From positions 2,416,606-2,480,605 of the forward strand of contig NZ_KI911782.1 in assembly GCF_000515395.1 (NCBI RefSeq): a DNA stretch of 64,000 nucleotides, written 5' to 3'. The notes under the pieces are model-generated. The model searched no databases, had not been told where the DNA came from, and was given only the letters and a program-made list of their open reading frames with translations. This stretch comes from Jiangella gansuensis DSM 44835 (GTDB taxonomy: Bacteria; Actinomycetota; Actinomycetes; Jiangellales; Jiangellaceae). A program made the position numbers and the translations under genes. Below are positions 41,628 to 51,000 of the stretch, in pieces. The stretch's first letter is position 1, and each line of letters begins with the position of its first letter.

Positions 41628-43187
41628 ATGACTTCTTCCCCGCGTCAAGAGCCCGCCGCCCTGCTGCCGGAGGATCCCCTCGCCGCGCTCGACCGGCGCC
41701 AACGAATCGCCGCCTGCATCCTCGTCATGCCGGGAATCGGCGCCGACGGGCTGCCCGATGCCGCGACGGCCGCCGCGGTGCGCGCGGGCGTCGGAGCGCT
41801 CCACAGCATCGTCGGCATGCCGGCGAGCGCCGCGGCCCGCTACCACGCCGAAGTCCGCCGGATCGCCGCGGAGGCCGGCGTGCCTGCGCCACTCATCGCC
41901 GGCAACCTCGAAGCCGGTATCGGGTACAGCCTCGGTCGCACCGGCACCGACCTGCCGTATCCGCGCGGGGTGGGCGTGGCGGCCGACCCCGAGCTGGCCT
42001 ACCGCACCGCACTGCTCGCCGGGCGGGAGGCGCGGGCCGTCGGCTTCGAGTGGACCCTGAGCCCCACCATCGACGTCCTCACCACCGACCAGGACCCGAT
42101 CCTCGGTGTTCGGGCCTTCGGCGTCGACGCAGCGACGACGGCCGAGCTGGGCGCCGCGCAGGTACGGGGCTTCCGCGACGGCGGCGTCGTCTCGACCGCG
42201 AAGCACTTCCCCGGCCATGGGGACAGTGCCGTCGACAGCCACCTCGGCCTCCCGGTCATCGACCGTGATCTGGAGACCCACGAGCAGGTCCACCTGCGCC
42301 CGTTCGTCGCCGCGATCGCCGCCGGGGTGCAGACGATCATGGTCGCCCATGTCGTGCTGCCGGCTCTCGGCGTGGACGAGCCGGCCAGCCTGTCGGCCAC
42401 GGTCAACCGGGTCTGGCTGCGCGAACAGCTCGGCTTCGAGGGCGTCATCATCACCGACTCGCTGCGGATGGCCGCGGTCAGCGCCCGCTGGTCGAGTGCC
42501 GAATCGACGGTGCTCGCCCTCGCATCGGGCGCTGACGTCGCCAACGTCAAGTGCGAGGCGAGCGAGCTGCCTCAGCTCATCGAGGCGGTCGCGGCCGCCG
42601 TCGACGACGGCCGCGTCGACCCGGCGGAACTCGACCGCTCGGTGCTCCGGCTGTTCCGCCTGCGTGCCGAGATCGCGAGCTTCGGCGCGCAGCTGCCGGC
42701 GCCGGACGAGCTCGACACCGCCCTGCGCTGGGACGATCCCGACCGCGCCGCGACCGTCGACGTCGCCGGCCCGCTGTCCGCGCTCGACGGCCTCACCGTC
42801 GTCGGCGACAGCGAGTTCGCCGGGCGGCTCACCGCGGCCGCGGCCGCACGCGGCCTGGACGTCGGCCACGTCGCCGAGCCGGCCACGGCGGCGACGCTGG
42901 AACGGCTCGCCGACGCGGCTGCGGGCACGCTGCTCCCGGTGATCGTGCCGTCCATCGCGCTGTCCGATGAGGACCGGGCGCAGATCGCGGAGGTCGTGGC
43001 AGCATCGGTGTCTCCGCAGGTCGCAGCCGTCGTCGTCAACGGTGTCATGGCTGCGGCGAGTCTCGCTGCCGACGACGCCGCCGTGATCGTCGCGCCGGCG
43101 GTCGACGCCTTCGGGATCTGTACCGAGGCGACCGTCGACGCCGTACTCGACCGCCTGCTGTCGGCGGGCGGGGGCACATCGCGCTGA
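41628..43187 (+). CDS. Cytoplasmic GH3 beta-N-acetylglucosaminidase (NagZ-like)
   Basis: A 519-residue glycosidase without signal peptide. The NagZ acid/base loop KHFPGHGDSAVDSH is complete: K192-H193 for substrate binding and D203/H205 as the Asp-His catalytic dyad. The nucleophile is D277 in GVIITDSLRM. After the barrel a second alpha/beta domain runs to the end. The His-type acid/base is special to N-acetylglucosaminidases and related phosphorylases in GH3, so it would split imported GlcNAc-oligosaccharides or muropeptide sugars. It lies downstream of a LacI operator and 64 bases before the next operator. Confidence 0.88.
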   Translation: MTSSPRQEPAALLPEDPLAALDRRQRIAACILVMPGIGADGLPDAATAAAVRAGVGALHSIVGMPASAAARYHAEVRRIAAEAGVPAPLIAGNLEAGIGYSLGRTGTDLPYPRGVGVAADPELAYRTALLAGREARAVGFEWTLSPTIDVLTTDQDPILGVRAFGVDAATTAELGAAQVRGFRDGGVVSTAKHFPGHGDSAVDSHLGLPVIDRDLETHEQVHLRPFVAAIAAGVQTIMVAHVVLPALGVDEPASLSATVNRVWLREQLGFEGVIITDSLRMAAVSARWSSAESTVLALASGADVANVKCEASELPQLIEAVAAAVDDGRVDPAELDRSVLRLFRLRAEIASFGAQLPAPDELDTALRWDDPDRAATVDVAGPLSALDGLTVVGDSEFAGRLTAAAAARGLDVGHVAEPATAATLERLADAAAGTLLPVIVPSIALSDEDRAQIAEVVAASVSPQVAAVVVNGVMAAASLAADDAAVIVAPAVDAFGICTEATVDAVLDRLLSAGGGTSR

Positions 43188-43252
43188 TCCGCTCGACGCT
43201 GCCCTAGCGGGGCCCGCCCCGCCCTGGGCTGCGGTCGACGGTCAGTGACCCT

Positions 43253-43280
43253 TGTCTGTGCAAACGTTTGACATTATTGT
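43253..43280 (+). promoter_or_regulatory. Promoter of the nagB-SIS-nagA operon with embedded LacI operator
   Basis: TTGTCT at 43253-43258 and TATTGT at 43275-43280 are 16 bases apart. The operator GTGCAAACGTTTGA (43258-43271) fills the spacer, the ideal place for direct repression. This makes the GTG at 43252 an impossible start for the protein below. Confidence 0.6.
43258..43271. promoter_or_regulatory. LacI operator of the nagB operon
   Basis: GTGCAAACGTTTGA, the third identical copy of the 14-base operator in the window. It is 50 bases upstream of the nagB start, between the presumed -35 and -10 boxes. Confidence 0.8.
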
Positions 43281-43320
43281 TTTGGCAGTGCCTTCCCGCT
43301 ATCGAGGAGTCATCACCACC

Positions 43321-44070
43321 GTGTCCATGACGACCGAGTACGCACCGAGCGTCCAGATCCATCCCGACCGCGAGACGCTCGGCGCGAACGCCGGCGCCGA
43401 CGCCGCGGATGCCATCCGTCAGCGGCTCGCCTCACCCGGCGAGGCCCGGGTCATGCTGGCGGCCGCGCCCAGTCAGCAGGCCACACTCGCGGCGCTCGCC
43501 GCCGCGGACGGCATCGACTGGACGCGCGTCGTCGGATTCCACATGGACGACTACCTTGACCTGCCGTCCGACGCGCCGCAAGGGTTCGGCAACTGGCTCG
43601 AACGGCACTTCGTCGACCTGGTGCCCGGCTTCCGCTTCGAACGGATCCGCCTCGACGGCGATCCCGCGGCCGAAGCCGAGCGGTACGCGCGGCTGATGGG
43701 CGACGAACCGTTCGACCTGGTACTTCTCGGACTCGGCGTCAACGGCCACCTCGCCTTCAACGACCCGCCCGCGGACCTCGACGACCCACGCGCCGTACGG
43801 GTCATCGAGCTCGACGCGGTGAGCCGCCAGCAGCAGGTCGACGAGGGACACTTCCCGTCGTTCGACGCCGTGCCGCCGCGCGCGCTGACGGTGACCATCC
43901 CGCGGCTGCTCAACGCCGAAGTCGCGGTCGTCTCGGTGCCGGGCGCGCCGAAGCGGCAGGCCGTCGTCGACGCGCTGAACGAGCCGATCAGCGGGGACCA
44001 CCCCGGAACCGCGCTGCGTACGCATCCGCGCGTCCACCTCCACCTCGACGCGGAGTCGTCGCCGTCGTGA
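43321..44070 (+). CDS. nagB: Glucosamine-6-phosphate deaminase
   Basis: About 249 residues; converts glucosamine-6-phosphate to fructose-6-phosphate and ammonia. Motifs: ARVMLAAAPSQQATLAAL (phosphate loop), VVGFHMDDYLDLP (the catalytic Asp region), FDLVLLGLGVNGHLAFNDPP (active-site His), and SVPGAPKRQAVVDAL near the end. GTG 43321 with GAGGAG at 43304-43309 is preferred; ATG 43327 two codons on is an alternative. The GTG at 43252 is rejected because it lies inside the promoter. The stop overlaps the SIS gene start. Confidence 0.9.
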   Translation: MSMTTEYAPSVQIHPDRETLGANAGADAADAIRQRLASPGEARVMLAAAPSQQATLAALAAADGIDWTRVVGFHMDDYLDLPSDAPQGFGNWLERHFVDLVPGFRFERIRLDGDPAAEAERYARLMGDEPFDLVLLGLGVNGHLAFNDPPADLDDPRAVRVIELDAVSRQQQVDEGHFPSFDAVPPRALTVTIPRLLNAEVAVVSVPGAPKRQAVVDALNEPISGDHPGTALRTHPRVHLHLDAESSPS

Positions 44071-44816
44071 GTGCGGGGGCCGCCTACGCGAGCGCGATCG
44101 CCGAACTCCACGCCGCGATCGTGGCCGCCAACGGTGACCCGGTCGCGCGGGCGGCAGGCGAGATCGCCGCCCGGGTGCGCGACGACCGCCTCGTCCACGT
44201 CATGGGTCCCGGCGCTCACTCGCAGCTCACCGTCCAGGAGGTGTTCTACCGCCCGGGGCTGCTCGCCGCCGTCTCACCGATCTTCGACGAGGCCACGCTG
44301 CTGACCGGCGGAGCGTTCGCGTCGACGACACACGAGCGCACCCCGGGACGGGCGGAGGCGCTGCTCGAGCAGGGCGGCGTCGGTGAGGGCGACGTGGTGC
44401 TCCTCGTCAGCGCTTTCGGCGTCAACGCGACGGTGGTCGAGGCGGCCCGGGGAGCGCGCCGCCGCGGTGCGCTTCTGGTGGGCTACTCGTCGACGCGTTG
44501 CGAGGCGGCCATCGGGGCGGAACACCCCGCCCGGTTCGAGGCCGGCACGGCGCTGTCCGGCCTCGCGGACCTGCACGTCGACACGCTCGTGCCACCGGGG
44601 GACGCCACCCCGCTGGCGTCCGCGCCCGATACGCTCGTCCCGCTCGCGACCACCGCGAGCGCGTTCGCCGTCACCTGGACGCTGCTCGACGCGGCGGAGG
44701 CGATCGCGGCCGCCGGCGACGCCGCGCCGGTGTGGGCGTCGAGCAACCTGGCCGGCGGCGACGCCACGAACCGGCAGCTGGCCGAACGCTACGCGGAGAG
44801 GGTGAGCGCGCTGTGA
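44067..44816 (+). CDS. SIS-domain sugar-phosphate-binding protein
   Basis: A 249-residue protein of the SIS fold. N-terminal helix YASAIAELHAAIVAAN is followed by VHVMGPGAHSQLTVQEVFYRPGLLAAV (phosphosugar loop with Ser), then VVLLVSAFGVNATVVEAARGARRRGALLVGYSS, typical of UPF0309-type phosphosugar isomerases. GTG overlaps the nagB stop and the end overlaps the nagA start, so it is embedded in the operon. It may be an isomerase or regulator for an amino-sugar phosphate; the reaction is not known. Confidence 0.82.
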   Translation: MSAGAAYASAIAELHAAIVAANGDPVARAAGEIAARVRDDRLVHVMGPGAHSQLTVQEVFYRPGLLAAVSPIFDEATLLTGGAFASTTHERTPGRAEALLEQGGVGEGDVVLLVSAFGVNATVVEAARGARRRGALLVGYSSTRCEAAIGAEHPARFEAGTALSGLADLHVDTLVPPGDATPLASAPDTLVPLATTASAFAVTWTLLDAAEAIAAAGDAAPVWASSNLAGGDATNRQLAERYAERVSAL

Positions 44817-45952
44817 CGACGTTCGAAGGCCGCGCGCACGGCGGCGACGGCGTCCTGCGGGTGGAGGTCGCCGAGGGCCGCATCACCGGGGTGACCCGCC
44901 ACGCGGCCGCGGACCCCTCCCTCCCGGTTCTCGCTCCCGGCCTCGTCGACGCGCAGGTCAACGGCTACGCGGGTCTCGACGTCAACGCCGACGACGTCAG
45001 CGCGGACACCATCGCTGCCCTCACCCAGCGTCTCGCGGCTGCCGGCGTGACGACGTGGGTGCCCACCGTCATCACCGGGTCGCAGGAGCGCATCCTGCAC
45101 GCACTCGACGCCGTCCGTCAGGCCCGCGCGGCCGACGAGCGGGTGCACGCGGCGATTCCCTGCGCCCACGTCGAGGGACCGTTCATCTCGCCCGACGACG
45201 GCGCGCGCGGCGTGCACGACGTCGAATGGATCCGGCCGATCGACGCCGACGAGGTCGCCCGCTGGCAGCAGGCGGGGCCGGTCGGCGTCGTCACCGTCTC
45301 GCCGCACCTCGACGGGTCGGCCGAGCAGGTGCGCCGCATCGTCCGCGCGGGTGTCACCGTATCCATCGGGCACACCTCGGCCGATCACGCTCATATCGCG
45401 GCGGCGGTCGATGCGGGCGCCACCCTGGCGACCCATCTCGGCAACGGCATCCAGCCGATGCTTCCGCGGCACCCCAACCCGATCTGGTCGCTGCTCGCCG
45501 ACGACCGTGTCACCGCCGGGCTCATCGCCGACGGCCACCATCTGCCCGACGAGACCCTGGTCTCGATGATCCGGGCCAAGGGCGACGACGGCGCCTACCT
45601 CGTCTCGGACCTCACGGCCATCGGCGGCCTCACACCGGGCCGGCACACCACGCCCGTGGGCGGCGTCGTCGTGCTCGGCGAGGACCTGCGGCTCGGCCAC
45701 GAGGAGACCGGCCTGCTGGCCGGCGCGGCGGCGACGCTCACCGACGGCGTCCGGCACCTGGCCCGGGTCCCGGCCGTCGGGCTCGCCCGGGCGCTGCGGA
45801 TGGCGTCGCGGGTGCCCGCCCGCGTCACCCCCGGCACCCGGCCGGGCCTCGGCACTCTCGAGGTCGGAGCACCGGCCGACCTCCTGCTGCTTCGCCCGGA
45901 CGACCTCGCCGTCGACCAGGTGGTGGTGGGCGGCACGCCCGTGCCCACGTGA
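44813..45952 (+). CDS. nagA: N-acetylglucosamine-6-phosphate deacetylase
   Basis: A 379-residue amidohydrolase that removes acetate from GlcNAc-6-phosphate. Motifs in order: LAPGLVDAQVNGYAG (first metal region, with Q/N in place of the usual H-x-H), CAHVEGPFISP with E121, VTVSIGHTSADHAHI (His), ATLATHLGNGIQPML (His and Asn), and AYLVSDLTAIGG (catalytic Asp). GLGTLEVGAPADLLLL near the end is the family closing strand. The GTG start overlaps the SIS stop. It feeds nagB directly. No GlcNAc kinase is encoded in the operon. Confidence 0.9.
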   Translation: MTTFEGRAHGGDGVLRVEVAEGRITGVTRHAAADPSLPVLAPGLVDAQVNGYAGLDVNADDVSADTIAALTQRLAAAGVTTWVPTVITGSQERILHALDAVRQARAADERVHAAIPCAHVEGPFISPDDGARGVHDVEWIRPIDADEVARWQQAGPVGVVTVSPHLDGSAEQVRRIVRAGVTVSIGHTSADHAHIAAAVDAGATLATHLGNGIQPMLPRHPNPIWSLLADDRVTAGLIADGHHLPDETLVSMIRAKGDDGAYLVSDLTAIGGLTPGRHTTPVGGVVVLGEDLRLGHEETGLLAGAAATLTDGVRHLARVPAVGLARALRMASRVPARVTPGTRPGLGTLEVGAPADLLLLRPDDLAVDQVVVGGTPVPT

Positions 45953-45978
45953 CCTGCCTGCCGCCCGACCGGGTGGGC

Positions 45979-46356
45979 TCAGGCGATGGAGTGGGGTCCG
46001 AAGCGGCCCCACACCACGACGAGCGCCAGGGTGATCAGGACCAGGTTGACCGCGATCGGCGGCATCTCCTTGCGCCGTCCGTGCGTCACTGCGGCGCCGA
46101 GCATCAGCAGGACCAGGCCGAGCGCCGCGACCGGCGCGAGGACCGGCGCGACGCCGAGGGCCGGCGGCAGGAGGAGCCCGACCGCGGCCAGCACCTCCGC
46201 GACGCCGATCAGCTTGATCGCCCCGGTGCTGAAGTCCTCGGTCCACGTCTGGCCGACGGCGGCGAGCTGAGCCTTGGAACGTGAGAGCTTCATGACCCCG
46301 GAGGCCAGGAAGAGCGCGGCGAGCACCGCGGCGACGATCCAAAGGAACACGTTCAT
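45979..46356 (-). CDS. DoxX-family membrane protein
   Basis: A 125-residue protein with four membrane helices (FLWIVAAVLAALFLASGVMKL, GAIKLIGVAEVLAAVGLLLPPAL, PVLAPVAALGLVLLMLGAAVTH, IAVNLVLITLALVVVWGRF). ASGVMKL and GVAEVLAAVGLLLP are DoxX hallmarks. GAGGAG nine bases before the ATG at 46356 sets the start, which overlaps the SnoaL stop. It is the second gene of an ECF41-controlled pair. Confidence 0.85.
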   Translation of the reverse strand: MNVFLWIVAAVLAALFLASGVMKLSRSKAQLAAVGQTWTEDFSTGAIKLIGVAEVLAAVGLLLPPALGVAPVLAPVAALGLVLLMLGAAVTHGRRKEMPPIAVNLVLITLALVVVWGRFGPHSIA

Positions 46357-46823
46357 CGGGCCGCTCCTCGGTGGGTCCGCTCTGTGGGCTGCGGCGCGGA
46401 GCCGGTCAGCGGCGTGGTGTCCATGTACGTGATCTCGTAGACGCGCTCGGCGAACCGCCAGCCGTCCGAGGTGCGGTGGTAGCGGTCGTGGTAGACGGCG
46501 TAGTTCAGGTGCGACCCGTGGTCGCGCAGGTTCCCGAACTCCGCGACATAGGTGCGGCCGGCCGCGGTGTCGCCGTCGAGCAGGACCGTGCCCGGGTGCA
46601 CGGTCTGCACGAAGTAGTCCCACAGAGCCCGCATCCGTTCGATCCCGGCCCGGATGTCGGCCCGGCCGACGAACTCGACGTCGATGTGCGGCATCCGCCA
46701 CGTGCCGTCGGGGGTGAACAACGACGCGAACCGGTCGTAGTCGCGCATCATCCCCGCGTCGGTGAACTCGCCGCGCAGCGCCTCGATCTCGACGCGGTCG
46801 GCGATAGCCTGAAGGTCGCTCAA
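46353..46823 (-). CDS. SnoaL-like (NTF2-fold) protein under ECF41 control
   Basis: A 156-residue soluble protein: VEIEALRGEFTDAGMMRDYDRFASLFTPDGTWRMPHIDVEFVGRADIRAGIERM is the SnoaL_4 pattern, followed by strand HPGTVLLDGDTAAGRTYVAEF and the end RYHRTSDGWRFAERVYEITYMDTTPL. The TTG start at 46823 has GGGAG seven bases upstream; the longer frame to 47081 runs through the promoter region. It shares a transcript with the DoxX gene. ECF41 sigma factors often control exactly such oxidoreductase- or isomerase-like genes. Confidence 0.82.
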   Translation of the reverse strand: MSDLQAIADRVEIEALRGEFTDAGMMRDYDRFASLFTPDGTWRMPHIDVEFVGRADIRAGIERMRALWDYFVQTVHPGTVLLDGDTAAGRTYVAEFGNLRDHGSHLNYAVYHDRYHRTSDGWRFAERVYEITYMDTTPLTGSAPQPTERTHRGAAR

Positions 46824-46875
46824 TCGGTTCTCCCTCGTCCGTGGTGCGGGGTCGTCCGTCCGCACCGTCACCGCT

Positions 46876-46904
46876 CCGACGACGCAGCCCGCCGGAATGT
46901 GAGG
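46876..46904 (-). promoter_or_regulatory. ECF41-type promoter of the SnoaL/DoxX operon
   Basis: On the minus strand CCTCACATTC, an 11-base spacer and GTCGTCGG run from 46904 to 46876. The layout is TCACA, 16 bases, CGTC, close to the reported ECF41 promoter form (TGTCACA and CGTC). It ends 52 bases before the start of the SnoaL gene. Confidence 0.65.
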
Positions 46905-46918
46905 TGATCCGCCGGCCG

Positions 46919-46947
46919 CCTCACATTCGCCGGCGCTGTGTCGTCGG
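46919..46947 (+). promoter_or_regulatory. ECF41-type autoregulatory promoter of the sigma factor
   Basis: CCTCACATTC, an 11-base spacer and GTCGTCGG, the same 29-base layout as the minus-strand promoter and 14 bases from it. It lies 39 bases before the sigma factor start, implying positive autoregulation. Confidence 0.65.
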
Positions 46948-46986
46948 AAGGGAAGAGCAGCCAGGAGCAGAGGAGCCACCGACACC

Positions 46987-47934
46987 ATGACCAACCGGTC
47001 CGAGCCGCACGACACGCCGGCGCAGGGGCGGCCCGACCCGGGCCTGGACGCGGTCATGCGCGAGCGGCGGCAGCTCATCAACCTCGCCTACCGGCTGCTG
47101 GGTTCGCTGGCCGACGCCGAGGACGTCGTACAGGAGACGTATGTCCGCTGGTACGCGCTGACGCCGCAGCAGCAGGACGCCATCGCCTCGCCCGGCGGGT
47201 GGCTGACGACGGTGGCCAGCCGCCTCTGCCTCGATCTGCTCGGCTCGGCGCGGGCCCGGCGGGAGCGCTACGTGGGCGAATGGATCCCCGAACCGCTGCC
47301 AGAAGGGACGGAGTGGCTGGACGGCGGCGCAGGTGGCCGTACGGGCGACCCGGCCGACCGTGTCACCCTCGACGAGTCGGTCAGCATGGCCTTCCTCGTC
47401 ATGCTCGAGGCGATGACCCCGGCGGAGCGGGTCGCGTTCGTCCTCCACGACGTCTTCCGCTACCCGTTCGCGGACGTGGCGCGGATCGTCGGGCGCACAC
47501 CGGCGGCCTGTCGCCAGCTGGCCGCGTCGGCGCGGCGGCGCGTCCGCGCATCGCAGCCGCTCGCGCGCCCGGCGGCCCGGCATGCCGACGTCGTCAGGAC
47601 CTTCAAACAGGCGTGGGAAGCCAAGGACATCGACGCACTCATCGGTCTTCTCGACCCCGGGGCCACCGCGATCGCCGACGGCGGCGGCGTCGTCACCGCG
47701 CACCTGCGTCCGGTCACCGGCAGCGAGAAGGTCGCCCGCGCTCTGGTCGACATCGTCCTCGCCGCACCGGACCTGACCATCGTGGAGCGCACCGTCAACG
47801 GTCAGCCCGGCCTGGTAGTGCAGCAGGACGGCGTCACCGGGACGGTGCTCGCCTTCGACATCAGCGGCGACCGGATCACTCACCTGTGGGCCGTACGGAA
47901 TCCGGCGAAGCTGCGCCCCTGGACGGCCTCCTGA
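46987..47934 (+). CDS. ECF41-group sigma factor with C-terminal SnoaL domain (SigJ-like)
   Basis: A 315-residue sigma factor. Region 2 is RQLINLAYRLLGSLADAEDVVQETYVRWYAL with LTTVASRLCLDLL, then the linker GEWIPEPLPEG (the ECF41 WLPEP-like motif), and region 4 is LDESVSMAFLVMLEAMTPAERVAFVLHDVFRYPFADVARIVGRTPAACRQLAASARRRV. From about residue 205 a SnoaL-like extension replaces an anti-sigma factor, with DGGGV near the middle (the conserved DGGGK-like motif). In ECF41 proteins this extension tunes activity internally. The divergent SnoaL and DoxX genes are its probable target. Confidence 0.92.
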   Translation: MTNRSEPHDTPAQGRPDPGLDAVMRERRQLINLAYRLLGSLADAEDVVQETYVRWYALTPQQQDAIASPGGWLTTVASRLCLDLLGSARARRERYVGEWIPEPLPEGTEWLDGGAGGRTGDPADRVTLDESVSMAFLVMLEAMTPAERVAFVLHDVFRYPFADVARIVGRTPAACRQLAASARRRVRASQPLARPAARHADVVRTFKQAWEAKDIDALIGLLDPGATAIADGGGVVTAHLRPVTGSEKVARALVDIVLAAPDLTIVERTVNGQPGLVVQQDGVTGTVLAFDISGDRITHLWAVRNPAKLRPWTAS

Positions 47935-47943
47935 CGCGAGCCA

Positions 47944-47961
47944 CTGGGCGAGTGCGCCCAG
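47944..47961 (+). terminator. Hairpin after the sigma factor gene
   Basis: CTGGGCG and CGCCCAG form a perfect 7-base stem with a 4-base loop ten bases after the sigma factor stop. It lacks a U-tract, as is usual in high-GC actinobacteria. Confidence 0.5.
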
Positions 47962-48087
47962 GCCACCGTGAGGCATGGGGCGGGCTGATGACCGGATGCG
48001 GTCACGGTGGTGTCCGAGCGTTGATCGGCCGGCGCCCGACGTCATACCTTTCCGGCACCAGCCCCGCCCGCGAAGGGAGACCGGTCC

Positions 48088-51000
48088 ATGGTCGAGTTGT
48101 CACATCCTGCGGAGAGCCTGTCGCGGCGCCGCTTCCTGCAGGCCACGGCAGCCGGTGTGACCGGCCTGGCCGCGACCGGCTCCGGCTTCGGCGCGGCCGC
48201 CCGGGCGGCGACGGCGGCTGGGACCGAGCCGGTGTCCGTCGGCGGGTTGTCGGTGGCGGGCCGGTTCGACCGGCTGCTCGGGATGGACGACCGGATGCCC
48301 CTGCTGGCGTGGCGGCTGGACACCGGGGTCCAGGACGCCTACCAGATCCGGGCCGCGAGCAGCGCCGACCGGCTGGCCGACCCGGACCTGTGGGACACCG
48401 GGTGGGTGCGCTCGGCCGGCTCCGCCGGGGTGCCCTACGGCGGGAGCGAGGTGACAGCGCGCCAGCCGGTCGTCTGGCAGGTGCGCGTGCGGGACGCCGA
48501 GGGTGAGGTGTCGGGCTGGAGCGCACCCTCCACCTGGGAGCTGGGGCTGCTCGACCCGTCCGACTGGGACCCGGCGGTGTGGATCGAGCATCCCGCCAGG
48601 ACCGACGCCGACCCGTTGCCGATCTTCGCCCGGCCCTTCACCGTGGACGCTGACCGGGCCGTCGGCCGGGCCAGGCTCTACGTCGCCGGCCTCGGCGTGT
48701 ATGTCGCGACGGTGAACGGCCGCGAGGTCACCGAGGACGTGCTGTGCCCGGGCAACTCCAACCCGCAGCAGTCGGTCGAGGCCGGCACGTACGACGTCAC
48801 CGCGTTGCTGGCGCCGGGCGCGAACACCCTGGCCGTCCGCCTGGGCAACGGCATCACCAACGTCGTCGAGATCGAGAATCCGGCGGTGGGCCGCGAGGAC
48901 GTCTACACGAAGTTCCGGAGCGAGATCGCCGATCCGACGACGTTGACGGCACCGGCCACCGCCGGAGCCACGACGGTGACGGTCGCCGCCGTCGACGGGT
49001 TCGCCGTCGGCGCGACCGTGAACATCGACACCGGCGCGGGCGGCGCGGACCTCGAGTGCCGGATCATCACCTCGGCCGAGCCGGCCGGCACGGACCTGCT
49101 CACCGTCGGGTTCGCCGAGCCGTTGACGAAACCGCACGCTGCCGGCGCGACCGTCACCCGCTCGGGCACCGCGAACGAGACCACGACGGCGATCTCCCCG
49201 CGGGTCCTGGCCCGGTTGGAGATCGCCTACACCGACGGCTCCAGCGAGACGATCGTGACCGACCCGAGCTGGCGGTGCGCCCTGGGCCCCACGGTCACGG
49301 ACAACTGGTACTCCGGCTCCGACTACGACGCCCGCCGCGAGCAGCCGGGCTGGGAACTGCCGGGAGCGGACCTGACGGAGTCGGCCACCCGCAGGGACGG
49401 CACGCCCACCGGCTGGGTCCCGGCCGGCATCGCGCCGCCGCCGAGCCTGGCCACCCGGCTCACCTGGCGCCGCGGCGAACCCGTCCGGATCGTCGACACG
49501 GTGGCGCCGGTCGGGATCACCGAGCCCGCTCCGGGAACCTGGATCTTCGACTTCGGCCAGAACTCCGCCGCGCTGTTCGAACTGCGCGTCGACGGGGCCG
49601 TCCCGGCCGGCACGGTGATCAAGGTGCAGCCGTCGGAGTCGCTGAGCGCCGACGGCACGGTCGACGCCGGCAGTATGGGCTCCGACGACGACATTTTCGA
49701 CACGTACACCACCGCCGGCGACCCCGGCGGCGAGACGTGGCGGCCGCAGTTCGTCCACCACGGCTTCCAGTACCTCCAGGTCACCGGTCTGCCGCCGGAG
49801 TACGAGCCGACCCCGGAGACGCTCACGGCCCTGCACACGCGCGCCGCCACGGCCGTATCCGGGGACGTCTCCACTTCCAGCGAACTGGTCGACCGGTTGC
49901 ATCGGATGAGCCGGTACTCGATCGCCAGCAACATGCAGTCGATCTTCACCGACTGTCCCAACCGGGAGAAGCTCGGCTGGCTCGCCGACATGATCCAGTC
50001 GATCCAGGCCATCGACCGCAACTTCGAGATGTCGGCGTACCTGACCCACATGCAGCAGGTGATGCGCGAAGCGCAGCTCGTCGCCGGACCCGACGCCGGA
50101 TTGGTGCCGGCGCACACGCCGGAGTTCCCGATCTTCGACGGCCAGTGGGCGATGTACCGCGACGACATCAACTGGGGCAGCGCGATCGTCCTGACCCCGT
50201 GGTGGCTCTGGCAGCGGCACGGCGACACGGCGACGATGGACCGCTACTACGCGGCCATGGTCGCGTACCACGACTACGTGCGTACGACGCAGGCCGGCGC
50301 GGACGGCGTCGGCGAGCACCTGGTCGACGGCCCGCTGAAGGACTGGGTGGCCAGCGACGAGAGCACTCCCGGCCTGCTGGTCGGGACGTACGGCTACTAC
50401 CTCATGACCGACCGGCTGGCCCAGATGGCCGCGGCGCTGGGCAAGGGCAGCGACGCCGACCGGTTCGCGGCCCTGGCCGCGGACATCGCCGACGCGTTCA
50501 ACGGACGCTTCTTCAACGACGCTCTCAGGACGTACACCAACGACGGCAACGCCGGCACCATCGGAACACAGGCGGCGAACGCCCTGGCTCTCGATGCCGG
50601 CCTGGTGCCTCCCGGTGCGCGGCGCCAGGTCGTGGAGAGCCTGGTGGAGCGGATCTATGCCTATCACCCCAACGGCGGCGGCCCGCACCTGAGCGGCGGC
50701 ACCATCTCGCTGGGCCCGACCTTCCGCTCGCTCAACGCCGCCGGCCGCGACGACGTCATCTGGGAACTGCTGCACGAGACCACGCGGCCCAGTTACGGCG
50801 CGTTCCTGCAGCCGTCCGTGTTCAACCCGCACGGCATGACGACGGTCCCCGAACACTGGTACGCGCCGGAGCGGAACTCGTCGCTGAACCACATCATCCT
50901 GCTGCAGATCGACGAGTGGTTCAGCACTGGTCTCGCCGGCATCCAGCACGTGCCCGGAGCGGTCGCCTACGAGCAGGTGGTGGTGAAACCGCGCGTGGTC

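Noticed and set aside
43252-43320. Upstream start for NagB
   Set aside because: The extension runs through the promoter and LacI operator; the deaminase fold begins after 43321.
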